Shown: in pieces, positions 54,541-64,000 of the stretch
Position numbering within the stretch: the stretch's first letter is position 1
Layout: each line of letters begins with the position of its first letter
Source of the DNA: Crossaster papposus
Lineage: Eukaryota; Echinodermata; Asteroidea; Velatida; Solasteridae
Assembly (NCBI GenBank): GCA_037893245.1
Contig: JBAIAA010000697.1
Coordinates: forward strand, 186,001 to 250,000
Length of the DNA stretch: 64,000 bases
Reading direction: 5' to 3'
Made by a program: the position numbers and the translations under genes
The notes under the pieces: generated by a model
What the model was told of the DNA's origin: nothing
Database searches by the model: none
What the model saw: only the letters and a program-made list of their open reading frames with translations

Positions 54541-56994
54541 TCCAGGCAAAATACATAATTTTGTTTTGTTGACCTCAAACAAATTGCAACAAATTGTTTT
54601 TCACCACAGCGCACTTTTATTAGGTCCCTAGAATTACGTACTAAAAATCTACAAAAATCCAAGTGGTGGAAATATGTCTAATTTGCATAAATCGTTAATC
54701 CCTGCCGTGTAATATGTTTATTCCCATATTTATTCCCATATTTGCGTATATATTTTTATTTTATTTAAAGTTTATTTTGGCGATTATACTTAAACATCCT
54801 TACTTCAATAACATTTTCTTAAGCATGTAAGTGACCAAATAATTATGAAAATATAGTAATGGTCCAAAATGACTACAATTATACCCTATCATTTGCACGC
54901 ATTTACCGTGTCTCCAGATATCATCAAGTAGTCAGTATTGAAGTGCTTCAAATTCACCAAGTTGCTTACTCGCACAGTTATCCCAATAAAACCTTATGGA
55001 AAATCATATGAACAATGATAACATTGTGATATTTAGCCCAGCAAACAAAAACTTGGAAAAAATGATGTGTCCCTAAATTGGGCTAACAAGTAGGTGAATG
55101 GTTGCCTAAGGTGAGAGACTTGAACAAGTTCAAGGAACCCCCCCCAAAAAAAAAATAAAAAAAAAAAAAAAAAAAATAAGATTTTTGTTGCTGATGTGGG
55201 GAGATGGGTTTTGCGACTGGAACTACGTCTACTATGTGTACGTGTTGGCACGTACTTTCAATGAAGTTAGGGAGTCTTCTAATACAGGCTAATAGCTCCC
55301 TGTAATGATCCCTCTGTGCTTCCCTACTTACGGTACTGGAGACACCTCGTAGATGGAACACTGACAAATGATGTGGATTGATTAGATGGGATAATTCATT
55401 CTTTTAATTAGTATGATTTACCGTCAACATTGTTTAGAACATTAATAAATATGGGCTCACTTTGTAGTAATCCAAAAGGGGTATAACCGGAACAACGGAA
55501 CAGCCCATGCGGTCATATAGACGCGCTGGCCCGGCAACGCGAATCAAATGTACGGCCTCTTGCTGCTATCGCCTAGGCTTGGCAAGGAACTTGCATTCAT
55601 TTGTCCAGAAACTTGTGTAAGTTTGGCAAGCAGTCTGCTTTTATTCTTATATTTAAGATTGCAGAAGACTCTTTCAGCCAGTCTGCCATTACAGGCCGAG
55701 TTATTTGCTGCTCTGCACAATTACTGCACGTTATTTTATGGTGCAAAACTGTTCTGGAAGTTTCGGTGAGTTGGCGATAAGCGCTGTGTTCTTCCGTGCC
55801 TGTGCAAATACATGTATGTGTGTACATGTACGTGTACATGCACTGTGATACGTGAAACATGTACGTATTTGTATTACGTTGTGTAAATGTATGCCTTTGC
55901 TTTAGGCGCTGGGTAGCCGCCTTTCTGGAGCAAGACTTCATGCCGTATAAGCCGTGGGCTGCACCGTTGGCTGCACTGTTGGCGTTACTTTAAAAACAAC
56001 AGTAAAACCAGTGACCCGTGTCTGGGTAAGACTAAGTCGTATTAGCAGATTTATTTAAATATTCAAAGTGGGTAAACAATATTTTCCTTTGCTCACATAA
56101 TCGCAAGGAAATTTACAAAATGTATAAATTTCAGTAATGATATTACATAGTTTTATTTATTTATTTTGGATTTGCAGGGTCTTTCTTTTGGACGTAATTT
56201 GTACGTCTTGTGAGTTGTGTACGTCTTTGATGTAACTACAGAAACCCAAATAAAATCATCGCAATTGAACTGAAGGCTTTACTCCAGTGTGACTGCCCCT
56301 GTTCATTTGTGTTCCTCATCCTCAATAACTTGAGGGTCTGACCTGGACCCTGATCCAAGGACAGGGATTTCCCCACACTTACAATAATCATATCTACGTT
56401 AAAATGTATTTTGGGGATTTCCTTGAACTTTTTTAAGTCTTCCATGTTAGGCAACCCTTTAACTACTTTTTAGCCCAATTTATAGACACACCATTTTCCC
56501 CAAGTTTTTGTTTTCTGGGCTAAATATCACAATGTTATTATTGTTCATATGATTTTCATAAGGTTTTAATATGATAACTGTGCCAGTAAGCAACTTGGTG
56601 AATTTGAAGCTCACCAATACTGACTACTTGATGATATCTGGAGAAATGTGCGCACATTTATAGGGTCACGAAGTTGTCATTTTGGATAATTACTATGTTC
56701 TCATAATTATTCAGTCACTTATATGCTTTAGCAAATGTTATTGAAGTAAGGATATTTAAGTAGAATCACCAAAATAAACTTTTCAAAAAATAAAAATAAA
56801 ATATATACCCAAATATGGGAATAAACATATTACACGGCAGGGATTAACGATTTATGCAAATTAGACATATTTCCACCACGTGGATTTTTGTAGATTTTTA
56901 GTATGTAATTCTAGGAATCTTTTAGAAGTGCACTGTGGTGAAAAAACAATTTGTTGCAATTTGTTTGAGGTCAAAACTTATTTTTCCTGGACTA
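54541..56994. mobile_element. 2.45-kb foldback element with arms of about 550 bp
   Basis: The left arm (54,541 to about 55,138, starting TCCAGGCAAAATACATAATT) is the inverted counterpart of the right arm (about 56,420-56,994, ending TTTTTCCTGGA then C). Matching inner words include 'ctaatttgcataaatcgtta' and 'cttacttcaataacattt'. The element splits the R1 motif 'ttcttatcagcttcccgcc' that is whole at 4,660, 28,187 and 58,611. The left flank reads TTCTTATTAG and the right flank TATATCAGCTTCCC, so the target duplication is TAT or a diverged 6-8 bp. The central 1.3 kb shows no recognisable transposase. Confidence 0.75.
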
Positions 56995-58880
56995 TATCAG
57001 CTTCCCGCCAAAACAAGGCAAGTTTGCTAAACGCAAGGGCGACTTGAACATGTTTATCGGGAAGTACAAAGGTACAACATGTTATACAAAGGTATACCAT
57101 TTTGATCAGATGACGTGATCTCAGCCGATAGCTTTCACTTAGGTTGGAAACCAGCGCCATATTTGGTCTTTGAATCGTTTTGATGCACACTCGTGACATA
57201 CAAGACTCGATTTCATTATAGTTGCGCTATGTGAGTGGAGAATCGATTCTATCGAAGATTTAGGCTGAGCAAGTATCGAGGGTATTTTTATGTTAAACAT
57301 TCTAAGTCGTACACACGTTACCACTGCGACTATTAGCCAATTTCACGTACTCTATTTCAATACTTGATTTATTAGGGTAAAGTCCAGACCACATTACACT
57401 TTAAAAAAAATAGCTTTCCGAATTTGCGACAATTATAGTCTGCTCGATGTTACGCAATGTTTGTTTACTGCCGGTCAAAATACCTGATGATATTGACGTC
57501 TTTATCGGTTTGTTAGTTGCAATTCGATGCACCATCATTACAAATTATTGAAAATTTGCTACAAAATGTACGTTAGTGCTGCCGCCATTTTGTTTTGCCT
57601 GGGCTGGACAACTTCTCTTACGGCTACATGTTTGTGACGTTGTGGCTGTAGCTGTAGCTCTAGACGGCATTTCGGACAGCCTGATGCCTGTTGTGTTTCA
57701 GAAACATTCAATCGATTGATATGAACCCACAAGTTCGACTTTTATTTTATTTTATTTTATTTGCTTCTCAGTGATTCGGAATTCGGAGGCGAAGCCGAAG
57801 ACGAAGCAAGATTTCGAAAATACGTTATGATGCAGCTGGGGCGAATGCGTTGTGAATTTGTTACCATAAATACCGACTCGGTAAAAAGTATAGCGCATGC
57901 GTTGTGAACGTTCAACCAATAAAACGATAACAGCACTGCATTTTATAGGAGGCCAAATTTCATGTGACACTCTGGAAAAGTGTTTAAGACCAGCCAGCCA
58001 TGTCTTTATCATCCGTTTAATACCGGCCATGTTGTAGCACTAATATACACTGACTTCTGTGCACAGTTTGGGTTCGTAGATGCTCAGAAAATCAATTGCC
58101 GACCAGCGTTAGAAATTATTACAAAAATACAACTCTACTTAAAAATGTCAGCACACCAGGAGCCATGATTTTACAGGATGCTTCAGTCTGCCATTATCTA
58201 ACAGTTCAGAGTAAAGTGTTTTGTGATCATTTAGTAATTTATTTGTATGATGTTTGCAAATGTTGTATATTCCATATGTTGGTTATAGTCTACCATTGGT
58301 CAGTTATGCATTTTTATCGTATAAAACCGTGACAGCAGAATTCTCAAATTCTAAGGAATTGTACTTAACAACTAGCCAGTCAAAGTTTTAGCTCTGTGAA
58401 TGCTTTAAACTCTGAGAAAATATGATATTCAAAGATTGCGATTTTAAACATATGTTATGACGTCACGATGACGTCATCTAGTATCAGATTACAAGCGACC
58501 AAATAGTTTCAGATTTCCAACCAAAGCCCGAGAGTCATGATTATTGATTGGCATTAATTGGTACAGGCGCATACGGCCACACAGATCTGCCATTCTCGAA
58601 TGTCAACATTTTCTTATCAGCTTCCCGCCAAAACAAGGCAAGCTTGCTAAATGCAAGGGCGACTTGAACATGTTTATGGGGAAGTACAAAGGTACAAAAA
58701 TGTTATACAAAGGTATACCATGTTGTTCAGATGGCGTGATCTCAGCCGATAGTTGTCACTTTGGTTGGAAACCAGCGCCATATTAAGTTGGTCTTTGCAT
58801 CGTTTGGATGCACACACGTGACATACAAGACTCGATATCTATTGCCGAAAACGGATGTTGAGATAAAGGTGAGATTGGAG

Positions 58881-61800
58881 TAGTGCATATCGCTGGTACA
58901 GTCGATATGACGTCATCATTTTAGCCTCTCGACCAATCAGAACGCTGCATTTGAGCCTCATTAGCATAATTTGAGGAGCCAATTTGAGGAGCAGACGGGA
59001 CCGTTCCCATTCGTGTAGGAGGGGTGTTTATTCGCGTAAGCGAATGCAAATACAATACTAACAATAAATAATTGATTTAATCGTATGTAAAGAATGAGTT
59101 TTAATTTGTATGGATATTTTAGAAGAGACTGTTAGCGTCGCAGTAAAGAATCAACCATGAAATAACATGTCACTGAGCTCGACGCACATCGTTTAGAATG
59201 GAACAACCCGTATTGTGACTGACTCATAGTCGATGATTGTGCAATCGCATGGGCCAATTTTACGTGTACAGACATGACAAAAAGTGTATCGGTCGTGTTT
59301 GTGATCGCTGCACAAATTAAAGACGTGTTATATAACGGGGATCCTATGTAACGGTATTGAATATTGCTGGTACAATGTAAAAACACTCACCAGTAAACAG
59401 CCTACTCGCACGGTATTGCCCGATATTGTTTTAACTGGCACGTGATGTTCACGGTAAATTCTAGAGAGCTAATATAATAATCCACACGTCCGTACAAGAG
59501 TGGGGCGGGCCGGGCCGCGGGCCGGGCCGGAGTATTGGTCAGCCCATGGATTGGAGCAATAAGAAGGAACAGATGTGGTTTGCCCACAAATGGTCGCACC
59601 GATATTGGTCATGACATGGCCGCTAATCGGGAGAGAGACACCAGTCTCACGAAAAGTATACTCTGCAGTGCTGCCATAACCATTCAAGTAAAATTGTACG
59701 CAAAATACATGGTATCATGTGCGCGCGGTTGTAGAAAACACAGTACTCACCGGCAAAACAATAATCAACACGATATTTTCGTTTATTTGCACCGTAATAA
59801 TTATTGCGTAGTTTAGGATGTCTTCCAAAACCGCCGTTCTTGTCATACCATGGTGACAAAAGAGACATAATTACACAATAATGTGGACAAAAACATACCA
59901 TTTTGAACGGTCAAGTTTCGTTGTCTGCCATTTGTTGTTGGTTCCCGCCGCACTATATCATGCAATTTTTGATTACCAGCGCGACCAACAGCGGTAGGTT
60001 GGTCGCGAATAGTCGACTAGACTATTCCTCCAAGACTATAGACAGTCCATGATCGTGGACTAGTTTGCTCAGAGTTAGTCGAACCATAGCTCCATGGTCG
60101 AACTATGGTTAACCATGAAGGAAGGAATAGTCCTTGATCGAGCTTAATTGTTCCTGTATTGTGACGAGATTGTACCCTACGTGTTGTCCACGTACGTACG
60201 TACGTGTACACAACTTGTTATAATCGTGCATGGTTCTGGGTCTTAGAATTTAACGGGGGATCTCCACGCGTTATGTAACAGCGATGAGTCATTGAAGGGT
60301 GGTAAACATCCGGACTTGTTCGATTCTGTCCAGTCGTATGGTCTGGAATTCACGGTAATTTTAAACGTCCCCGTAGTGCGCAATCAGTGTTTTGAACGCA
60401 ATTGTACATTGAAGGAACGTGAACTATTTACACATTTGTATTGTTCGTTTTACTATTTTAGCTGTTCATTTACTATTTCTCGCTCCTTTTGCCCATTTAT
60501 TCATTTCGCGGTACCCTACAGTATGCGGTTTAGCCACTCCGCTACACATACTAATAGACTTGATAACGTCCCGTGTACATGTACAAACAAACACAACAAA
60601 GCTATTTGTCAGGTGATGTGGGTAATACGGTAATATTAACCCAGATTTCAGCCGTCGTGTAGATGCATTTTATTTTGCAATAAAACTCACGAAAAATTCA
60701 ATGTTTGTTTAAATAAATGTAAAATGTATATATTTATCTTTATTTTATTTATTTTTGCAAGCCTTGCCAATATTGAAAATTGCCTCATCGCCATTTCAGT
60801 GTTTTTATTCGACTACTAAATTTACACGACATATTTTAAGAAACATTCAGCGTTTCAGGGGCATATATAATGTATAACATACAACGTCCAAAAGGGTCGA
60901 CAGAAAGAGTGTTTTTTTTTTACTTCTTATAGGCCTATATGTTTATTCTATACCAGCTTTACACAGTTCTCGGGGTTAATCGATGACCTCGGATCATCAT
61001 TAGCAAACTTCTATTTTATATAACCGGATGATATCGACTACAGGTCTTGTGGTTTACCGTTATATGCACATGTATATGTAAACAACAATGAGCAAGAGCC
61101 GCTGCAAACAAAGTGATATCTTAATTTGTTATTCTGACGTCACTCGACCACTATGCAAGGCCAAAGAAAGAAACTTGTACAAACAATCTGCTTTTGGATT
61201 ACAGTTTGGACAGGAAAGGATGTTACTCCTAAACTTATACATGTATCACACTGAGAAGTACGTACAGAGTATAAAGAATACGGTATACGTAACAGGTTGT
61301 AAAAATGAACGAAATAAGGGTAATGCGTAAGGTAAACATTAAAATTAAACGTAACGTGGAATCTATAAAATTTTAAGTGTAACAAATAATGCGTAAACTA
61401 AACTAAAAGTTCAAAAAGTAAACATACAAAAACTCATAATAGAATATGAAACGATAAAACTCTCAACGACTAATGTAAAATACAAAAATAAATAAAAAAT
61501 ATTAACCTGCTTTTTGCACAAAAAGTAAAATTAACGTAAGTTTTAGACACAAATGTGCACAATGAAAATAACATTTCTCCTGTTTTGGTTGTTTGTGCGA
61601 AGTTATTGTATATTTTCTTTTTGGGTAGTGTAAATTTTGTATTTTTTATCGCTACTGTTATTTTTTTTAGGCCTGTACATGTGCAGTATAGGGTATACAA
61701 TATACATTTACTTATACATGTACATATACTTGGATTTGACCTATTTCATCCCACATAAGACCCAATAAACACATAGGGCCTACAAGAAACCAAACTAAAT

Positions 61801-62679
61801 TAAACAACTAAGAAAATATGGTGATTATCTACGAGAAGAAACTACGAGAAGAAATAATTACGTAAAAAATAAACGCATGACGGCGGATACAATAAATAGA
61901 CAACACGGGTGCCTAAAACCAACCGGAACTCACCAGAACATTCCTTAAGTGGTCAACGGGCAATATACAGTTTTAAGTATTTTATTTCAATCCCACTTCG
62001 AATAATACAATAACATTGACATTAATCAAACGGCAAAATAACTGATTCACAAAATGTTCAGCGTACGGAAAAAGATTATTCATACTTCAACATAACGTCT
62101 TGCAATCAACTTTATTTACGGCGTCTTCAACTTCGCATCCATAAAAAAAATAAAAAATGCTAAGACTTATTCGTACTACATTTATACTAAAGAATCTGAT
62201 TCATTAAAGAGAATGTAGATTGACGCTTTGTTATAAGATTGGACTCGATCAGCAAGTTGTTTTCTTTATTTTGTCTTAATGGAGGTAAACAAAGTTATCT
62301 CAAGCTTCTTCTTCTTGTTGGTAGTGTTTATGTAAGTTACACGCATTGGAGTAGAAATAATTTTAACAGTTCATCGAAATTGCGTCGGTCGTTTTCAGAT
62401 TTGTACGTAGTCCATGAAATTTAAAAAAAAACGAATACAAATTAAAGTGTGTTTGTAGGCCTAATTGCAATCGTCAATAATATTTGTTTTTGTCCATATA
62501 CATGTACATGTGTTCTTTATTTAGATAATGAGTTAGGGCATAGTTTTAAATAAATCTTTAAACTACTGGTAGATAAACGCTCAGTGAATGTATTTTAAAA
62601 CTTGATATGATTACAAAACCGTCGAATGAACAATAATGTTGTCGTAAACTCAATGTAGAATGAGCATATACACATCTAT
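58881..62679. other. Intergenic, no gene recognised
   Basis: AT-rich sequence with short unconserved frames on both strands; the longest, at 60,292-60,633, resembles nothing I know. Notable patches are a GC-rich run at 59,505-59,530 (GGCGGGCCGGGCCGCGGGCC), nested short dyads at 60,000-60,130, and an ACGT run at 60,190-60,205. Confidence 0.5.
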
Positions 62680-62686
62680 TGTATAT

Positions 62687-62826
62687 TGTCATATCGCCCT
62701 CTTGTGACTAGTATTGGTTAGGTGTCACATGTAAACACTTGGTGTAAGTTGCCATCTTGGATTTAGTCATGATACAATAAACATCGTACTCGTACTCTCA
62801 GTCAGAGTCTCTTGCCTATTATTACA
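62687..62826 (+). mobile_element. Candidate 5' LTR of a Ty3/gypsy-type retrotransposon
   Basis: Starts TGTCATATCGCCCTCTTGTG and ends TATTATTACA, directly before a TGG that would begin the primer-binding site. It contains an AATAAA at about 62,776. At about 140 bp it is short but acceptable for this group. The 3' LTR lies outside the window, so the left edge is a guess (a TG at 62,680 is the alternative). Confidence 0.5.
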
Positions 62827-62844
62827 TGGTGGCAGCGGTGATCT
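62827..62844 (+). promoter_or_regulatory. Candidate primer-binding site
   Basis: TGGTGGCAGCGGTGATCT follows the LTR's terminal CA. The TGG would pair with a tRNA's CCA end. I cannot name the tRNA. Confidence 0.4.
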
Positions 62845-62855
62845 CAACCTAAAAC

Positions 62856-64000
62856 ATGCCAACAACTCCACAACAAGCTGGCCAGCCACAGGTCACAACT
62901 CAACTCCCACTTCCGACTGAATTTGACGGCGGAAACGGACCTCAACAAAGCGAACTGTGGCCAAAATGGATCAGACGTTTCGAGCGGTATCGTGTTGCTT
63001 CGGGTCTTACAAAGAAACCGGACCACGAACAGGTTAGCACTCTTCTGTATGCTATGGGAGATTGTGCCGATGATATATTAATAACTTTAAGGATCTCGGA
63101 AGACACCGCAAAATATGATGAAGTGGTACAAGCATTGAACAAACACTATGAAGGTCGCCGAAACATTATTGTGGAGAGGGCTCGCTTCAATAAACGCAAG
63201 CAACAGCCAGGGGAACCGATGGATGTATTTATTCAAGACCTATACAGGCTCGCAGACCACTGTGAGTATGCTGAACTCAAAGATAGCTTAATCAGAGACA
63301 GGATTGTCGTTGGTGTCACCGATGATAAACTTTCTGATAATCTCCAATCCAAATCTGACCTCACTCTTGACAGAGCTGTACAGTTTTGCCGGCAAGCCGA
63401 GTCTCGTAAACAGAACCGAGATATTGTGAGAGGCGAAACACAACAGACACAAGTTGATCACCTCCGGTCCACTGCATCCTATCGCGAGAAAAAGGGAACG
63501 AGTACAACTGGAAAATCAAAAAGTGCACAGTCTAATTCACATCCCAGCCAGGACACTGCATGTCAATGGTGTGGGAAAGAACGACACAAGCGCTCAAATT
63601 GCCCAGCCAAAGATACAATTTGTGCTAATTGTAAAAAACAGGGACATTACAAGGCTGTTTGCCGCAGTGCAATGTACACATCGACAAGAGTACATGAAGT
63701 GCAGGATCACGAATATGACCATGAAGTGCAGGATCACGAATATGATGATGACTTGCCATTCCTTGGTGAAATCTCCAGTAATAAGGATTACTGGAATGCC
63801 GACATATCTGTCAATGGACACAACACACGCTTCAAGTTGGACACAGGAGCGACAGTTTCCGTTGTTAGCGACAATGAGCCATGGTTATCTGGACTAACAC
63901 TTATCTCGACAAGCCAATCCCTTCGTGGGCCAGGCAACACTCCGCTTCCAGTGCTAGGCATGCTCAACGCCACACTTCAGTATCGTCGCAAACAAATCAG
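62856..64000 (+). CDS. Ty3/gypsy-type gag(-pol) polyprotein, 5' part
   Basis: An open frame of 381 codons from the ATG at 62,856 (MPTTPQQAGQPQVTTQLPLP) to the window edge, without a stop. Gag: a capsid-like region with WPKWIRRFERYR, LLYAMGDCADD and FNKRKQQPGEPMDVFIQDLY, the layout of retrotransposon capsid domains. Two CCHC zinc knuckles follow (CQWCGKERHKRSNC at about 63,561 and CANCKKQGHYKAVC at about 63,621). Then comes a retropepsin-type aspartic protease with LDTGATVSVV (about 63,838). Gag and protease share one frame. An in-frame 10-residue tandem duplication (HEVQDHEYD twice) sits between knuckles and protease. The intact frame suggests a young element; reverse transcriptase and integrase would lie beyond the window. 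Confidence 0.9.
   Translation, partial: MPTTPQQAGQPQVTTQLPLPTEFDGGNGPQQSELWPKWIRRFERYRVASGLTKKPDHEQVSTLLYAMGDCADDILITLRISEDTAKYDEVVQALNKHYEGRRNIIVERARFNKRKQQPGEPMDVFIQDLYRLADHCEYAELKDSLIRDRIVVGVTDDKLSDNLQSKSDLTLDRAVQFCRQAESRKQNRDIVRGETQQTQVDHLRSTASYREKKGTSTTGKSKSAQSNSHPSQDTACQWCGKERHKRSNCPAKDTICANCKKQGHYKAVCRSAMYTSTRVHEVQDHEYDHEVQDHEYDDDLPFLGEISSNKDYWNADISVNGHNTRFKLDTGATVSVVSDNEPWLSGLTLISTSQSLRGPGNTPLPVLGMLNATLQYRRKQI

Larger units (their letters stand above)
45601..58880. repeat. Higher-order repeat array of R1 and associated modules
   Basis: A long composite unit recurs with starts at the word 'gttagaaattattacaaaaatac' near 46,163, 48,712, 52,830 and 58,109, plus a partial at 54,041. Order within a unit: a paired TGACGTCA motif; the R1 block; 'gccgccattttgttttgcctg'; 'gtagccgtagctgtag'; a palindromic unit; a 126-bp minisatellite; 'cttctcagtgattcggaattcggaggcgaag'; 'aataccgactcggtaaaaag'. 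Unit length varies (about 2.5, 4.1 and 5.3 kb) through minisatellite copy number and an inserted foldback. No conserved gene is seen, and short frames shift between units. Confidence 0.75.

Noticed and set aside
45601-58880. CRISPR array or tandem gene cluster
   Set aside because: Repeats are long and composite with no unique spacers, the genome is animal, and frames are not conserved between units.
59402-59901. Overlapping minus-strand frames around the GC-rich patch
   Set aside because: Several mutually overlapping short frames with no splice logic or domain; likely chance.
60292-60633. 113-codon plus-strand frame
   Set aside because: No recognisable domain, no supporting exon structure and no second copy to compare.
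61088-61330. 80-codon plus-strand frame
   Set aside because: Composition typical of chance frames in AT-rich intergenic DNA.

Overview
The window is animal nuclear DNA: AT-rich, intron-bearing and packed with transposable-element relics. The main content is a tandem pair of large multi-exon NLR-type innate immune genes (ubiquitin-like, Death, NACHT and LRR domains). Large NLR families with Death domains, a tRNA-derived SINE and recurring TAGGCCTA-type words suggest a marine deuterostome invertebrate, most likely an echinoderm. That is an inference; hemichordate or amphioxus cannot be excluded.

Layout. Bases 1-7,296 are the 5' flank of gene copy A, interrupted by at least four DNA-transposon-like insertions. 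Three are exposed by uninterrupted sister sequence elsewhere in the window: 250-896 with a 9-bp target duplication, 1,036-4,353, and 5,765-6,525 with a TTA duplication. Bases 8,081-19,779 are copy A: UBL, three Death domains, UBL, Death plus Gln/Lys/Glu-rich repeats, a linker, a TRADD-N-like exon, a decayed NACHT exon, then NACHT-LRR. Copy A carries two single-base frame breaks. Bases 23,169-25,674 hold two further TIR elements. Bases 26,289-30,266 hold partial copies of the 5' flank. Bases 31,049-41,500 are copy B, whose predicted 11 exons (5,871 nt, 1,956 codons) are open in frame throughout. In B a 2-kb block containing the TRADD-N exon is replaced by an unrelated 1.75-kb block with a decayed LRR fragment and two inverted-repeat elements. 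Bases 45,600-58,880 form a higher-order repeat array with a 126-bp minisatellite, palindromic units, paired CRE-type palindromes and a 2.45-kb foldback insertion. Bases 58,900-62,680 hold nothing I recognise. The window ends inside a Ty3/gypsy-type retrotransposon (short LTR, gag with two zinc knuckles, start of the protease).

How the genes work together: copies A and B arose by a segmental duplication of roughly 15-18 kb, with gene starts 22,968 bp apart in the same orientation. They have since diverged by exon duplication (three versus two Death exons), repeat-number change (seven versus five 55-residue LRR modules), domain replacement and frame breaks. Nearly all internal introns are phase 1, which lets Death, linker, TRADD-N and NACHT exons be gained or lost without shifting the frame. 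Exon models rest on reading frame, GT/AG sites and phase continuity, checked by comparing the two copies; no transcript data were available.
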